Positions 19,248-26,833 of a DNA stretch of 64,000 nt are shown here, piece after piece. The DNA is from Marivirga aurantiaca (lineage in GTDB: Bacteria; Bacteroidota; Bacteroidia; Cytophagales; Cyclobacteriaceae), in assembly GCF_016679925.1 (NCBI RefSeq), contig NZ_JAEQBW010000001.1, positions 372,001-436,000 on the forward strand. The letters are read 5' to 3'. Below the pieces are notes generated by a model. That model ran no database searches and was not told where the DNA came from. It worked only from the letters and a program-made list of their open reading frames with translations. Position numbers and translations under genes: made by a program. Positions within the stretch are counted from its first letter, which is position 1; each line of letters opens with the position of its first letter.

Positions 19248-20000
19248 CTATAATGACTTCCTTAATTTTTTCATGAATTTACTGGCGAAAATGAAATCCT
19301 CCAAATCCTCCTGCCCTGAAGTAAGTATGGTATCTGAATTTCCCTCCCAAACATTTCGTCCTTTGGATAAATACATAATGTATTCTCCTATCCCCATTAC
19401 GGAATTCATGTCATGGGTAACAACAATGGTAGTTACATTTAATTCGTGGGTAATTTCCTGGATTAACTCATCAATTAGGAGGGATGATCTCGGATCTAGT
19501 CCTGAATTAGGTTCGTCACAGAATAAATAATTGATATCATTTACAATAGCCCTCGCCAGACCTACCCTTTTTTTCATACCCCCACTTATTTCCGAAGGCA
19601 TTTTTTTATTTACATTCTCCAAGCCTACACGCTCCAGCACATGGTTCACTCGGTCAAGCCTTTCACTTTTATTCATATCAGTCAGCAAGTCGAGTGGGAA
19701 CATTACATTTTGTTCAATATTTTTAGAATCAAAAAGTGCATTTCCCTGGAAGAGCATCCCTATTTCTCTTCTCATTTGAGCTTTTTCTTCTTTATCAGCT
19801 TCTAAAAATTTTCGCCCATCATACAATACCTGGCCTTCTTCAGGAATGTTTAATCCTACTATACACTTTAGTAATACGCTTTTCCCGGTACCACTACCTC
19901 CAATAATCAAATTGGTTTTTCCTCTTTCGAATTTACCCGAGATGTCAAACAATATCTGTGTATCACCAAACGACTTAGAAATATTTTTTACTTCGATCAT
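19248..20000 (-). CDS. mlaF: ABC transporter ATP-binding protein, MlaF/Ttg2A type
   Basis: 250 residues. Walker A GGSGTGKS (34-41), signature ISGGMKKRVGLARAI, Walker B followed by CDEP, and the H-loop VVTHD are all present. ISGGMKKR instead of LSGGQ and the FCDEPNSGLDP stretch mark the MlaF/Mkl subfamily, the ATPase that powers phospholipid movement between inner and outer membranes. It lies 3 nt downstream of its permease mlaE. No MCE-domain (MlaD) gene is in the window, so the substrate-binding partner must be elsewhere. Confidence 0.92.
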   Translation of the reverse strand: MIEVKNISKSFGDTQILFDISGKFERGKTNLIIGGSGTGKSVLLKCIVGLNIPEEGQVLYDGRKFLEADKEEKAQMRREIGMLFQGNALFDSKNIEQNVMFPLDLLTDMNKSERLDRVNHVLERVGLENVNKKMPSEISGGMKKRVGLARAIVNDINYLFCDEPNSGLDPRSSLLIDELIQEITHELNVTTIVVTHDMNSVMGIGEYIMYLSKGRNVWEGNSDTILTSGQEDLEDFIFASKFMKKLRKSL

Positions 20001-20003
20001 AAT

Positions 20004-20735
20004 TTAATTAAGTAATAATTCTGCTAAAATATAGTCTGCCAATAATACAGCAATAACACTTTTGGTTACTGCACTGGTACTGGAAATACCTACTTCCAAA
20101 GCTCCTCCGGTTGTATAATACCCCTGATAGGCTGAAATAGAAGAGATTAAGAAAGCAAATACAACAGCTTTTATCATAGCAAAGGATAAGGTGAAAGGAT
20201 TAAAACCCACTCTGATACCATAAATATATTCTGTTTCTGTAATAATTCCTGTTAAAGTGCCGGCTAAATAGCCCCCATATAATGACAGAAAGCCTGCAAT
20301 GACGACCAACATAGGATACATGAGCATTGCGGCAATAATCTTAGGTAATACCAGGTAGGAAATAGAGTTTACCCCCATTACTTCAAGAGCATCTATTTGT
20401 TCAGAGATGCGCATGGTGCCCAGCCCACTGGCCATGCTTGAACCCACCTTACCGGCAATTACAATAGCTGTAATAGTGGGAGCTAACTCTAAAACTACCA
20501 TTTCCCGGGTTACCTGGGCTACCACATAATTCTGTATTAACGGGCTTACTAAATTATAGGCTGTTTGTACCGTAGTAACTGCCCCCATAAATGTAGAAGT
20601 TATAGCAACTATAATAAGTGAATTCCAGCCAATGGTATGACATTCACTAATAGTGAGCTTGACGTAGGAGGAAAAGGTTTCCCGCCTTACAAACATGGTT
20701 CCTAAGAATATAAGGTATGATCCGAATGATTTCAT
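20004..20735 (-). CDS. mlaE: MlaE-family ABC transporter permease
   Basis: 243 residues with five to six helices. Characteristic segments are LELAPTITAIVIAGKVGSS and GTMRISEQIDALEVMG, the coupling motif of MlaE/YrbE permeases. With MlaF it forms the inner-membrane core of a lipid transporter. The start codon overlaps the stop of a small upstream reading frame by 4 nt (ATGA), and mlaF follows 3 nt after its stop, indicating one transcript. Confidence 0.92.
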   Translation of the reverse strand: MKSFGSYLIFLGTMFVRRETFSSYVKLTISECHTIGWNSLIIVAITSTFMGAVTTVQTAYNLVSPLIQNYVVAQVTREMVVLELAPTITAIVIAGKVGSSMASGLGTMRISEQIDALEVMGVNSISYLVLPKIIAAMLMYPMLVVIAGFLSLYGGYLAGTLTGIITETEYIYGIRVGFNPFTLSFAMIKAVVFAFLISSISAYQGYYTTGGALEVGISSTSAVTKSVIAVLLADYILAELLLN

Positions 20736-20914
20736 GAATTTATAATTGATTTTTTAAAGGTCATAATTTGTTTTTTCTCCAGAAAAGAAACTCCTATAGC
20801 AGGTTGGCTAGCCACCTTAAAACTATAACTATTGATGGGGATTTCCTTAAATGTATTTATCATTAACCAACCCTCATTTTTGTATAGTGATACTTGTGGC
20901 AAAGAATATTCCAT
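20732..20914 (-). CDS. Small hypothetical protein overlapping mlaE
   Basis: 60 residues from the ATG at 20914 (MEYSLPQVSLYKNEGW...). There is no signal peptide, helix or motif that I recognise. The only support for it being real is position: the stop overlaps the mlaE start as ATGA, a standard coupling arrangement, and nothing else occupies this upstream stretch. It could also be a chance frame in the mlaE leader. Confidence 0.4.
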   Translation of the reverse strand: MEYSLPQVSLYKNEGWLMINTFKEIPINSYSFKVASQPAIGVSFLEKKQIMTFKKSIINS

Positions 20915-21027
20915 GCGCCTGTAATAATTTATCTTAAAGATAATATTCAATCTCAGTTTTTCTATTATTTATTTAATATCATTAAGCTGATTTAACAATA
21001 TATGATACATAAGTAAGTAGAACTCGA

Positions 21028-21064
21028 ATAATTATCATTAGTTTCGCTGCTTGATAATTATCAA
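21028..21064. promoter_or_regulatory. Repeated ATAATTATCA words, candidate operator upstream of the SDR gene
   Basis: ATAATTATCA occurs at 21028-21037 and again at 21054-21063, 26 nt apart; the second copy lies within the perfect palindrome TTGATAATTATCAA (21051-21064). Between them, TAGTTTCG (21039-21046) is one base off the Bacteroidota -7 box TAnnTTTG. The pattern would suit a dimeric repressor flanking a promoter, but the region is AT-rich and the reading is tentative. Confidence 0.35.
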
Positions 21065-21103
21065 AATTATATTAATTAATCGACAGATAAAATTATTAGG
21101 GAT

Positions 21104-21808
21104 ATGAAAGGTTTTGTTGTTGTTACAGGTGGCACAAAGGGCATCGGACGTGCTTTAGTACAACGGTTTGCTTCCGAAAACTATGAAATTATAACATGTG
21201 CAAGAAATCAGAATGATTTAGATAGTTTAAAAGCTGAGATTGAAGGAAATTCGAATACTACAATCCATATACGAGTTGCTGATTTGTCCAAAAAATCCGA
21301 AGTGCAAACTTTTTCCGAATATGTATTAAGTATAACAAATAAGATTAAAGTTTTGATAAATAATACAGGAGTGTTTGTTCCTGGCAGTATTATGGATGAG
21401 CCGGATGGAAATCTGGAGTTAATGATGAACACCAACCTTTACTCTGCCTATTACCTTACAAAAAGTTTGTTGCCATCCATGATAGCACAAAAAGAAGGAC
21501 ATATTTTCTCTATTAGTAGTGTTGCAGGTATAAGAGCTTATTCAAACGGAGGATCCTACAGTATTACAAAACATGCAATGCAAGGATTTACCAAATGCCT
21601 GAGAGAAGAGATGAAGGAAAAAGGCATTAGAGTAACGGCTGTATTGCCGGGAGCCACCTTAACTGCTAGTTGGGAGGGAGTGGATTTACCGGAAAGCAGG
21701 TTTATGAAAGCGGAAGATGTTGCAGCGGCTGTGTGGTCTGCATATGCTTTGTCTGATTCAACAGTTGTAGAAGAAATCGTTTTAAGACCACAATTAGGAG
21801 ATATTTAA
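21104..21808 (+). CDS. Short-chain dehydrogenase/reductase
   Basis: 234 residues, a classical SDR. The NAD(P)-binding glycine motif TGGTKGIG is at 8-15, the structural NNTG at 86-89 (usually NNAG), and the catalytic Ser138/139, Tyr152 and Lys156 lie in SISSVAG and YSITK. Thr11-Lys12 after the glycines and a basic Arg34 in TCARNQ favour NADP. The substrate cannot be read from sequence. The DegT aminotransferase begins immediately after its stop codon, so the two are co-translated and this enzyme may act in the same sugar or lipid pathway. Confidence 0.88.
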   Translation: MKGFVVVTGGTKGIGRALVQRFASENYEIITCARNQNDLDSLKAEIEGNSNTTIHIRVADLSKKSEVQTFSEYVLSITNKIKVLINNTGVFVPGSIMDEPDGNLELMMNTNLYSAYYLTKSLLPSMIAQKEGHIFSISSVAGIRAYSNGGSYSITKHAMQGFTKCLREEMKEKGIRVTAVLPGATLTASWEGVDLPESRFMKAEDVAAAVWSAYALSDSTVVEEIVLRPQLGDI

Positions 21809-22930
21809 ATGGAAGAGAGAATATACTTATCAGCACCCCATATGGGTGGAGAAGAAATTAATTTTATTCATAAAGCATTTGATGAAAACTGGATAGCACC
21901 ATTGGGCCCAAATGTTAATGGAATGGAAACTGACCTGGCCGAGTATGCGAAAGTGCCCTATGCTGCTGCCTTAAGTTCAGGAACAGCAGCTATACACCTT
22001 GCGCTCATTCTTCTGAATGTACAAAAAGATGATATTGTATTGGCTTCCAGCTTCACTTTTTCTGCCACTATCAACCCCATTGCCTATCAGGGAGCCTTAC
22101 CTGTTTTGATAGATAGTGAAGAGGAAACATGGAATATGGACCCGGAACTTCTGGAACAGGCGATTAAAGATTATTCGGCCAAAGGAAAAAAGCCAAAAGC
22201 GGTAATTTTTGTTCACCTCTATGGTATGCCCGGTAAAATTGAAGAGGTGTCAAATATATGCAAGCAATATGATATTCCTTTAATTGAGGATGCTGCGGAA
22301 GCATTGGGAGCCTCATGGAACAACAAAAGAGCCGGTAGTTTTGGGGATTTCGGGATATTTTCATTCAATGGTAATAAAATCATTACAACATCAGGTGGTG
22401 GGGCGCTGCTTTCCCAAAATAAAACTTGGATTGATAAAGCCCGTTACTTAGCAACGCAGGCAAGGGACCCGGCTCCTTACTATCAGCATTCTGAAATTGG
22501 CTATAACTATAGAATGAGCAATATTTCTGCAGGAATAGGCCGTGGTCAAATGCAGGTACTGGATAAATGGATAGCTCTGCGTAGGGAGAATTTTAATTTC
22601 TATCAGGAGAATCTGGGAAGCCTGGGATTTGCTTTTCAGAATGAAAGGCCTGGTGCTTTTGCCAATAGATGGTTGACCTGTGTTCTATTTGATGAAAACC
22701 ATCAGATCGGCCCGGAAGAATTGAGACAAAATTTAGAAACTTTTAATATTGAAACAAGACCTCTGTGGAAGCCAATGCACATACAACCTGTTTTTAAAGA
22801 TTGTGACTTTTATGTAAATGGAGTGTCTGAGAAATTGTTTGGAAAAGGCTTATGTCTCCCTTCAGGCTCCTCTTTATCTATGGGTCAAAAACAATTGATA
22901 GTCGAAAAAATTAAACAATTGGTACAATAA
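21809..22930 (+). CDS. DegT/DnrJ/EryC1/StrS family PLP-dependent sugar aminotransferase
   Basis: 373 residues. The PLP lysine is Lys190 in FSFNGNKIITTSGGG, Asp161 (IEDAAEALG) contacts the pyridine nitrogen, and SSGTAAIHLAL (56-66) binds the phosphate. The family aminates keto-sugar nucleotides. Because the next gene is a PglF-type UDP-GlcNAc 4,6-dehydratase, the likely reaction is amination of a UDP-4-keto-6-deoxy-hexosamine, as PglE does for bacillosamine-type sugars; this is inference from context. The stop is 50 nt before the dehydratase gene, with a possible promoter between. Confidence 0.9.
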   Translation: MEERIYLSAPHMGGEEINFIHKAFDENWIAPLGPNVNGMETDLAEYAKVPYAAALSSGTAAIHLALILLNVQKDDIVLASSFTFSATINPIAYQGALPVLIDSEEETWNMDPELLEQAIKDYSAKGKKPKAVIFVHLYGMPGKIEEVSNICKQYDIPLIEDAAEALGASWNNKRAGSFGDFGIFSFNGNKIITTSGGGALLSQNKTWIDKARYLATQARDPAPYYQHSEIGYNYRMSNISAGIGRGQMQVLDKWIALRRENFNFYQENLGSLGFAFQNERPGAFANRWLTCVLFDENHQIGPEELRQNLETFNIETRPLWKPMHIQPVFKDCDFYVNGVSEKLFGKGLCLPSGSSLSMGQKQLIVEKIKQLVQ

Positions 22931-22965
22931 TTAGATGGAATTGTTTAATTTATTATTAAATAGTT

Positions 22966-22973
22966 TATATTTG
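22966..22973 (+). promoter_or_regulatory. Candidate -7 promoter box TATATTTG before the dehydratase gene
   Basis: TATATTTG fits the Bacteroidota -7 consensus TAnnTTTG. A TTG lies at 22941-22943, a slightly long spacing for the -33 box. The box ends 7 nt before the ATG at 22981, so a transcript from it would have almost no leader. Confidence 0.35.
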
Positions 22974-22980
22974 TAGTTGA

Positions 22981-24933
22981 ATGATCAGGAAAATTAATAA
23001 TATAAGCTTTTTACCCAGATGGATCATACTATTGATCGATCTGAGTTTTCTATTGGGCTCAATTATTTTCGCTTATCTCTTACGCTTCAATTTTGATATT
23101 GTAGATGTACTGGCTTTCAAATTTACGGAAGGGATCGTATTGTTCACCATTTGTCATTTGTTGGCTATTTTCATCACCCAAAGTTATGCGGGAATTATTC
23201 GCTATACTTCTTTGCAGGATGGGATAAGAATTGCCTATACTACAGTGTTGGGTACTTTTCTAAGCGGTGTAGTCAGTTATATCAATTATCTTTATCAAGG
23301 GAGTGTAATTATTCCTCTTTCAGTATTAATTATCAGCCTTGCGGTTGCAGTGATTTTACTTTTTTTTTATAGGGTAATGGTCAAGAATTTATTTTCTTAT
23401 TACCGTGATGCCGTACGTCACAGGAAAAATATAATGATTTTCGGAGCAGGTCAATATGGTATTATTACCAAGCAGGTAATTGACTTTGATCCTAATGCAA
23501 GAATGAAAGTAATTGGATTTCTGGATGATGATCTGCACAAGATAGGAAAAGTAATCAATGGCTCGCTCATATATGACGCAGGATATAATCTCTCCGAAAC
23601 TTTAAGAAAACAGAGGGTTCATGAGGTTATTATAGCGATTGCAGGCCTTTCCGTTGATAGAAAGAATGAATTGGTGGATGAATGCCTGAAAGCGCATGTA
23701 AAGGTTCGTACAGTGCCGGCTCCTGATAAATGGATCAATGGAGAGTTGAGTATGAACCAAATAAAAGAACTCCGAATAGAAGATCTTTTGGGAAGGGCTT
23801 CCATTAAGTTAAACAATCCTAAGGTACGTGAAAGTATTGCAGGAAAAGTGGTGCTTATTACGGGTGCAGCAGGTTCTATAGGGTCAGAAATTTCAAAACA
23901 GGTTCTGAAAGAACAACCCAGGCAATTAATATTATTGGATCAGGCAGAATCATTCCTTTATGCAGTTGATATTGAGTTGCATAATATGAAGGAAAGTGAG
24001 CAGGTGGATATAGTGCCTATGGTGATGGATATCACTAATAGAAGACGGTTGAATAGTGTGTTTAATAAATATAAACCACAAATTGTCTACCATGCAGCTG
24101 CTTATAAACATGTGCCATTGATGGAGATCAATCCATTTGAGGCGGTTGCCTGCAATATATTTGGCACCAAAAATCTGGCTGATTTATCTGTAGTACACCA
24201 GGTAGATAAATTTGTGATGGTATCAACTGACAAAGCTGTGAACCCTACCAATGTAATGGGAGCCACTAAGCGTATTTCAGAGATATATGTACAATCTTTG
24301 AATGACTACCAACATGATGAAGATAAAAATGTAACCAAATTTATTACCACAAGATTCGGTAATGTATTGGGCTCCAATGGATCCGTAATCCCATTGTTTA
24401 AGGCGCAAATAGAGAAGGGGGGGCCTGTTACAGTTACTCACCCTGATGTTACTCGTTATTTTATGACTATTCCTGAGGCATGCCAGTTGGTGATTGAGGC
24501 CGGAGTAATGGGTTTTGGAGGTGAAATATTTGTTTTTGATATGGGTAAATCCATTAAAATAGTGGATTTGGCTAAAAAGATGATACAGCTTTCAGGTTTC
24601 GAAGTTGATTTGGACATTGAAATCAAGTTCTCAGGATTAAGGGAAGGAGAGAAGCTTTTTGAGGAACTTCTTAGCAATAAGGATACTACCTTACCTACTC
24701 ATCATGAAAAAATCATGATTTCCAAAACTGACAGAATGAACCATAAACATGTTTTGATTCAACTGGAGAAATTGAACGATTTGCTTATAAATGAAAATGA
24801 GCTGGGAATGGTTATGCAAATGAAAAATATGTTGCCGGAATACATTAGCCAGTCTTCCCGATATGAAGTTTTAGACGAACAGCTAAAGGAAGAACGTTCC
24901 GAGAAATGGAAAATCACCCGAAAGATAAGTTAA
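22981..24933 (+). CDS. Membrane-bound UDP-sugar 4,6-dehydratase of the PglF/WbpM/CapD type
   Basis: 650 residues. Four N-terminal helices (to about 135) precede a first Rossmann-like domain with FGAGQYG near 155 and a second, catalytic SDR domain with TGAAGSIG (294-301). The active-site stretch STDKAVNPTNVMGATKR (415-431) has Met426 where other SDRs have the catalytic Tyr, giving MxxxK (Lys430). This is a known feature of large membrane dehydratases such as PglF and WbpM, which convert UDP-GlcNAc to its 4-keto-6-deoxy form. With the upstream aminotransferase it would make an amino-dideoxy sugar for surface glycans. The length is normal. Confidence 0.9.
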   Translation: MIRKINNISFLPRWIILLIDLSFLLGSIIFAYLLRFNFDIVDVLAFKFTEGIVLFTICHLLAIFITQSYAGIIRYTSLQDGIRIAYTTVLGTFLSGVVSYINYLYQGSVIIPLSVLIISLAVAVILLFFYRVMVKNLFSYYRDAVRHRKNIMIFGAGQYGIITKQVIDFDPNARMKVIGFLDDDLHKIGKVINGSLIYDAGYNLSETLRKQRVHEVIIAIAGLSVDRKNELVDECLKAHVKVRTVPAPDKWINGELSMNQIKELRIEDLLGRASIKLNNPKVRESIAGKVVLITGAAGSIGSEISKQVLKEQPRQLILLDQAESFLYAVDIELHNMKESEQVDIVPMVMDITNRRRLNSVFNKYKPQIVYHAAAYKHVPLMEINPFEAVACNIFGTKNLADLSVVHQVDKFVMVSTDKAVNPTNVMGATKRISEIYVQSLNDYQHDEDKNVTKFITTRFGNVLGSNGSVIPLFKAQIEKGGPVTVTHPDVTRYFMTIPEACQLVIEAGVMGFGGEIFVFDMGKSIKIVDLAKKMIQLSGFEVDLDIEIKFSGLREGEKLFEELLSNKDTTLPTHHEKIMISKTDRMNHKHVLIQLEKLNDLLINENELGMVMQMKNMLPEYISQSSRYEVLDEQLKEERSEKWKITRKIS

Positions 24934-25097
24934 GAAACAGGTGGTGAGGTTACTTAGTATTGAAGTGACTAAGTGTGATTTGTTGATGCAATTGAAAGAT
25001 GAAATCCCAAACTTTCCGTCATTCCTGCAAAGGAAGAAATCTCCTTGAAGGGGAAAAAATGGTCGTTCTCAATTTTGGGGATGGATTCTTGAAAAAA

Positions 25098-25225
25098 GGG
25101 TGCTCTTGATAAATACCTGAAAGCTTCCAAACCAAATAAAATCCCGAATACGGGACAAGTTTTGCTCGGAGTATGCGCTGGGGTGGACAAAAGGCGGGGA
25201 GCGCGTGGAACTGTAGCGTGGAAGC
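25098..25225. repeat. Intergenic repeat, copy 1
   Basis: About 128 nt, aligning with 25657-25780. Shared words include CTCTTGATAAATAC, AACCAAATAAA, CCCGAATAC, TTTTGCTCGGAG, GGACAAAA and GCGTGGAAGC in the same order. The first 70 nt are roughly 80 percent alike by eye, the rest less so. Confidence 0.75.
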
Positions 25226-25284
25226 CAGCCAAAGGCTGGTCAGCCTCTGGCTGAAACTCATCCCGATCCCGATACCCGGGACCA

Positions 25285-25309
25285 CCCTTCTCTTCCCAAA
25301 AGAGAAGGG
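25285..25309. repeat. Perfect 10-bp hairpin
   Basis: CCCTTCTCTT (25285-25294) and AAGAGAAGGG (25300-25309) form a perfect stem around a 5-nt loop. There is no gene immediately upstream on either strand and no long T-tract, so it is listed as a repeat rather than a terminator. Confidence 0.6.
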
Positions 25310-25394
25310 AATACTATGAGTGATCAGTTTTAAGTTGGCAAATATTGTATGTATAGTAAATTTAAAAGAATCATATAAATACCTACGAGATTTC

Positions 25395-25415
25395 TCCCCC
25401 TTTTCTTCAAAGGGG
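25395..25415. repeat. Perfect 8-bp hairpin
   Basis: CCCCCTTT (25395-25402) pairs with AAAGGGGG (25408-25415) around TCTTC, and GGGGG recurs at 25421-25425. It resembles scattered intergenic hairpins and has no evident link to a gene. Confidence 0.55.
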
Positions 25416-25656
25416 GACTAAGGGGGATTCTTTAGATTGAAATTAAGTAAAAAAATAAGGATTACAATTGTCGAAGACGAATCAGGAGCCTGTCACCCTT
25501 TGGTTGATTGAGTTCAAAAGAGGCGGCTTAACCACAGCCATCAGCGTTAGTTATACTAGTGACCTGAGTTCAGTTATTGAACCAACTTAATAAAAATAAG
25601 ATACTTTTTTCTACAGAGATGGGGCAAAACTTTCCAAATTTTAAGGGATTAGATTA

Positions 25657-25780
25657 GGGTACTCTTGATAAATACTTCGATGTTGAGAACCAAATAAATT
25701 CCCGAATACTGACAAATTTTGCTCGGAGAGAGCGGGAGGGAGGACAAAACAGCGGGCCAGCGTTGGGATAAGCGTGGAAG
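25657..25780. repeat. Intergenic repeat, copy 2
   Basis: About 124 nt, the partner of 25098-25225 in the same orientation, 560 nt further on. The - strand frame over it reads FCPPSRSLRAKFV...YLSRVP; copy 1 shows FCPPQRILRAKLV in one frame and YLSRAP in another. If it was ever coding, copy 1 is frameshifted. Confidence 0.75.
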
Positions 25781-26039
25781 CATTGTTTTGTCTTGATTTT
25801 TTGTTTCTTTTGTATCAAAACAAAAGAAAGTAAAATAAAATTTGGAAATGAAATGTTAGAAACTCGATATAACGCCTCACTTTTTGACGAAACCTCTGAT
25901 TTTTGAGGTTTTTCACTGTCAAAACGTTTTATAGGGTGCTTTATAAAATCTACAGAGATGAATTTTACTTCAAAATCAATTTTCATGAGATGCCGAAAAA
26001 AGTCCAGCCCCTTTAGTTCAGGACGTTCTCAATAAACAA

Positions 26040-26417
26040 CTATTTCGCCTTTTTAAATTTGAAATCCTTAAGTGCCCGTTTGATTCGTTTGTCAGGCAAA
26101 AAGGACATCTTTAACTCACTTATATCCTTTGAAGTAACTTCCTCGGCCGAGTCCTTGCCTTTACTGGATGCATGTACGCTGAATGTCCCCAAGCCATCCA
26201 GATGTACATTGCCCCCCATAGATATAAAATAGGGGACAGCCACAACCAGTGCCTCTACTACCCCAACTACATCTGCAGCATGAAAGCTCGAACTTTTGGA
26301 GATGTACTCACATACCTGATGAAGACCTATAACCTTCCGGCCGGTAAGCACAGGATAATAACGGACCTGACTGCTTAAACCAGGTTTTTTGCTAACTACT
26401 TTGTATTGTATAGACAT
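26040..26417 (-). CDS. HU-family DNA-binding protein (Bacteroidota long form)
   Basis: 125 residues. The sequence fits the HU-related family of Bacteroidota: an N-terminal MSIQYKVVSKKPG, an HU-like core including VVEALVVAVPYFISMGGNVHLDGLGTFSV, and a very basic tail (KRIKRALKDFKFKKAK). HU proteins bend and compact DNA. The ATG at 26417 is the natural start. It is monocistronic, facing away from the accessory array that begins about 270 nt beyond its start, and may be core genome bordering that array. Confidence 0.85.
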   Translation of the reverse strand: MSIQYKVVSKKPGLSSQVRYYPVLTGRKVIGLHQVCEYISKSSSFHAADVVGVVEALVVAVPYFISMGGNVHLDGLGTFSVHASSKGKDSAEEVTSKDISELKMSFLPDKRIKRALKDFKFKKAK

Positions 26418-26697
26418 GATTTGTTTGATTAATAACGTTGCTTTGTGTTATTCAACGCTAGTAATTAATAAAAAGATATATATCTTATATGAAAATTATA
26501 TATGTTATTTATTATTAAGATATAAAACTTATTAAATATATGTAAGCAGGTTTTAATTGAAAGATGCTTTCTTTCTTAACCTTATCAAATTATAAGTCTG
26601 TTCTATAATAAAACCACTACCTACATATAGGTATTTTTCCTTGCTTTTGGTTGAATAATTAGGATTTGACAAAGGGAGAAGCTATGTTCATAGCTTT

Positions 26698-26825
26698 GAA
26701 TAAGATAACCGACAAAAAACTGTTTGTAAATGCTTATAAGCGTTTACAGTCGCTTGTTGTCGGTTAATAAAAAATACATTGCGGATAAAACACACTATGG
26801 TTATTTTATTCGGATGTTACCAACT
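26698..26825 (+). repeat. attC-like hairpin element 0 (left edge of cassette array)
   Basis: Outer stem GAATAAGATAACC (26698-26710) with GGTTATTTTATTC (26799-26811), one mismatch in 13. Then 4 nt and the boundary word GTTACCAACT (26816-26825), whose reverse complement ends the first cassette gene. An inner alternative hairpin pairs TAACCGACAA (26706-26715) with TTGTCGGTTA (26757-26766) around a near-palindrome centred at 26736. No matching AAC-type left end is seen. The rest of the gap from 26418 shows nothing else but AT-rich DNA. Confidence 0.55.
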
Positions 26826-26833
26826 ATACTAAA

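Larger units (their letters stand above)
24934..26039. other. 1.1-kb gene-free interval with repeats and hairpins
   Basis: No convincing gene. Reading frames on the - strand (24969-25285, 25654-25986) lack family resemblance and coincide with two copies of a DNA repeat. The interval also holds two strong hairpins (25285-25309 and 25395-25415) and CTGAGTTCAG (25563-25572), which resembles the end of the inverted-repeat element at 33306-33570. A short frame near 25450 reading KIRITIVEDE resembles the start of a response regulator but stops soon after. The interval reads as accumulated repeat debris. Confidence 0.6.

Noticed and set aside
24969-25285. Overlapping - strand frames of 87 and 88 residues
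   Set aside because: They span repeat copy 1 and change frame relative to copy 2; no signal of a real protein.
25440-25500. Short response-regulator-like start (KIRITIVEDE)
   Set aside because: It stops within about 20 codons and has no start codon or continuation; too short to call a pseudogene.
25654-25986. - strand frame of 110 residues
   Set aside because: Its C-terminal part is repeat copy 2 and the rest is AT-rich low-complexity sequence with no family.
26418-26833. An integrase gene or attI site beside the cassette array
   Set aside because: No frame of suitable length or with tyrosine-recombinase motifs exists in this gap or anywhere in the window.
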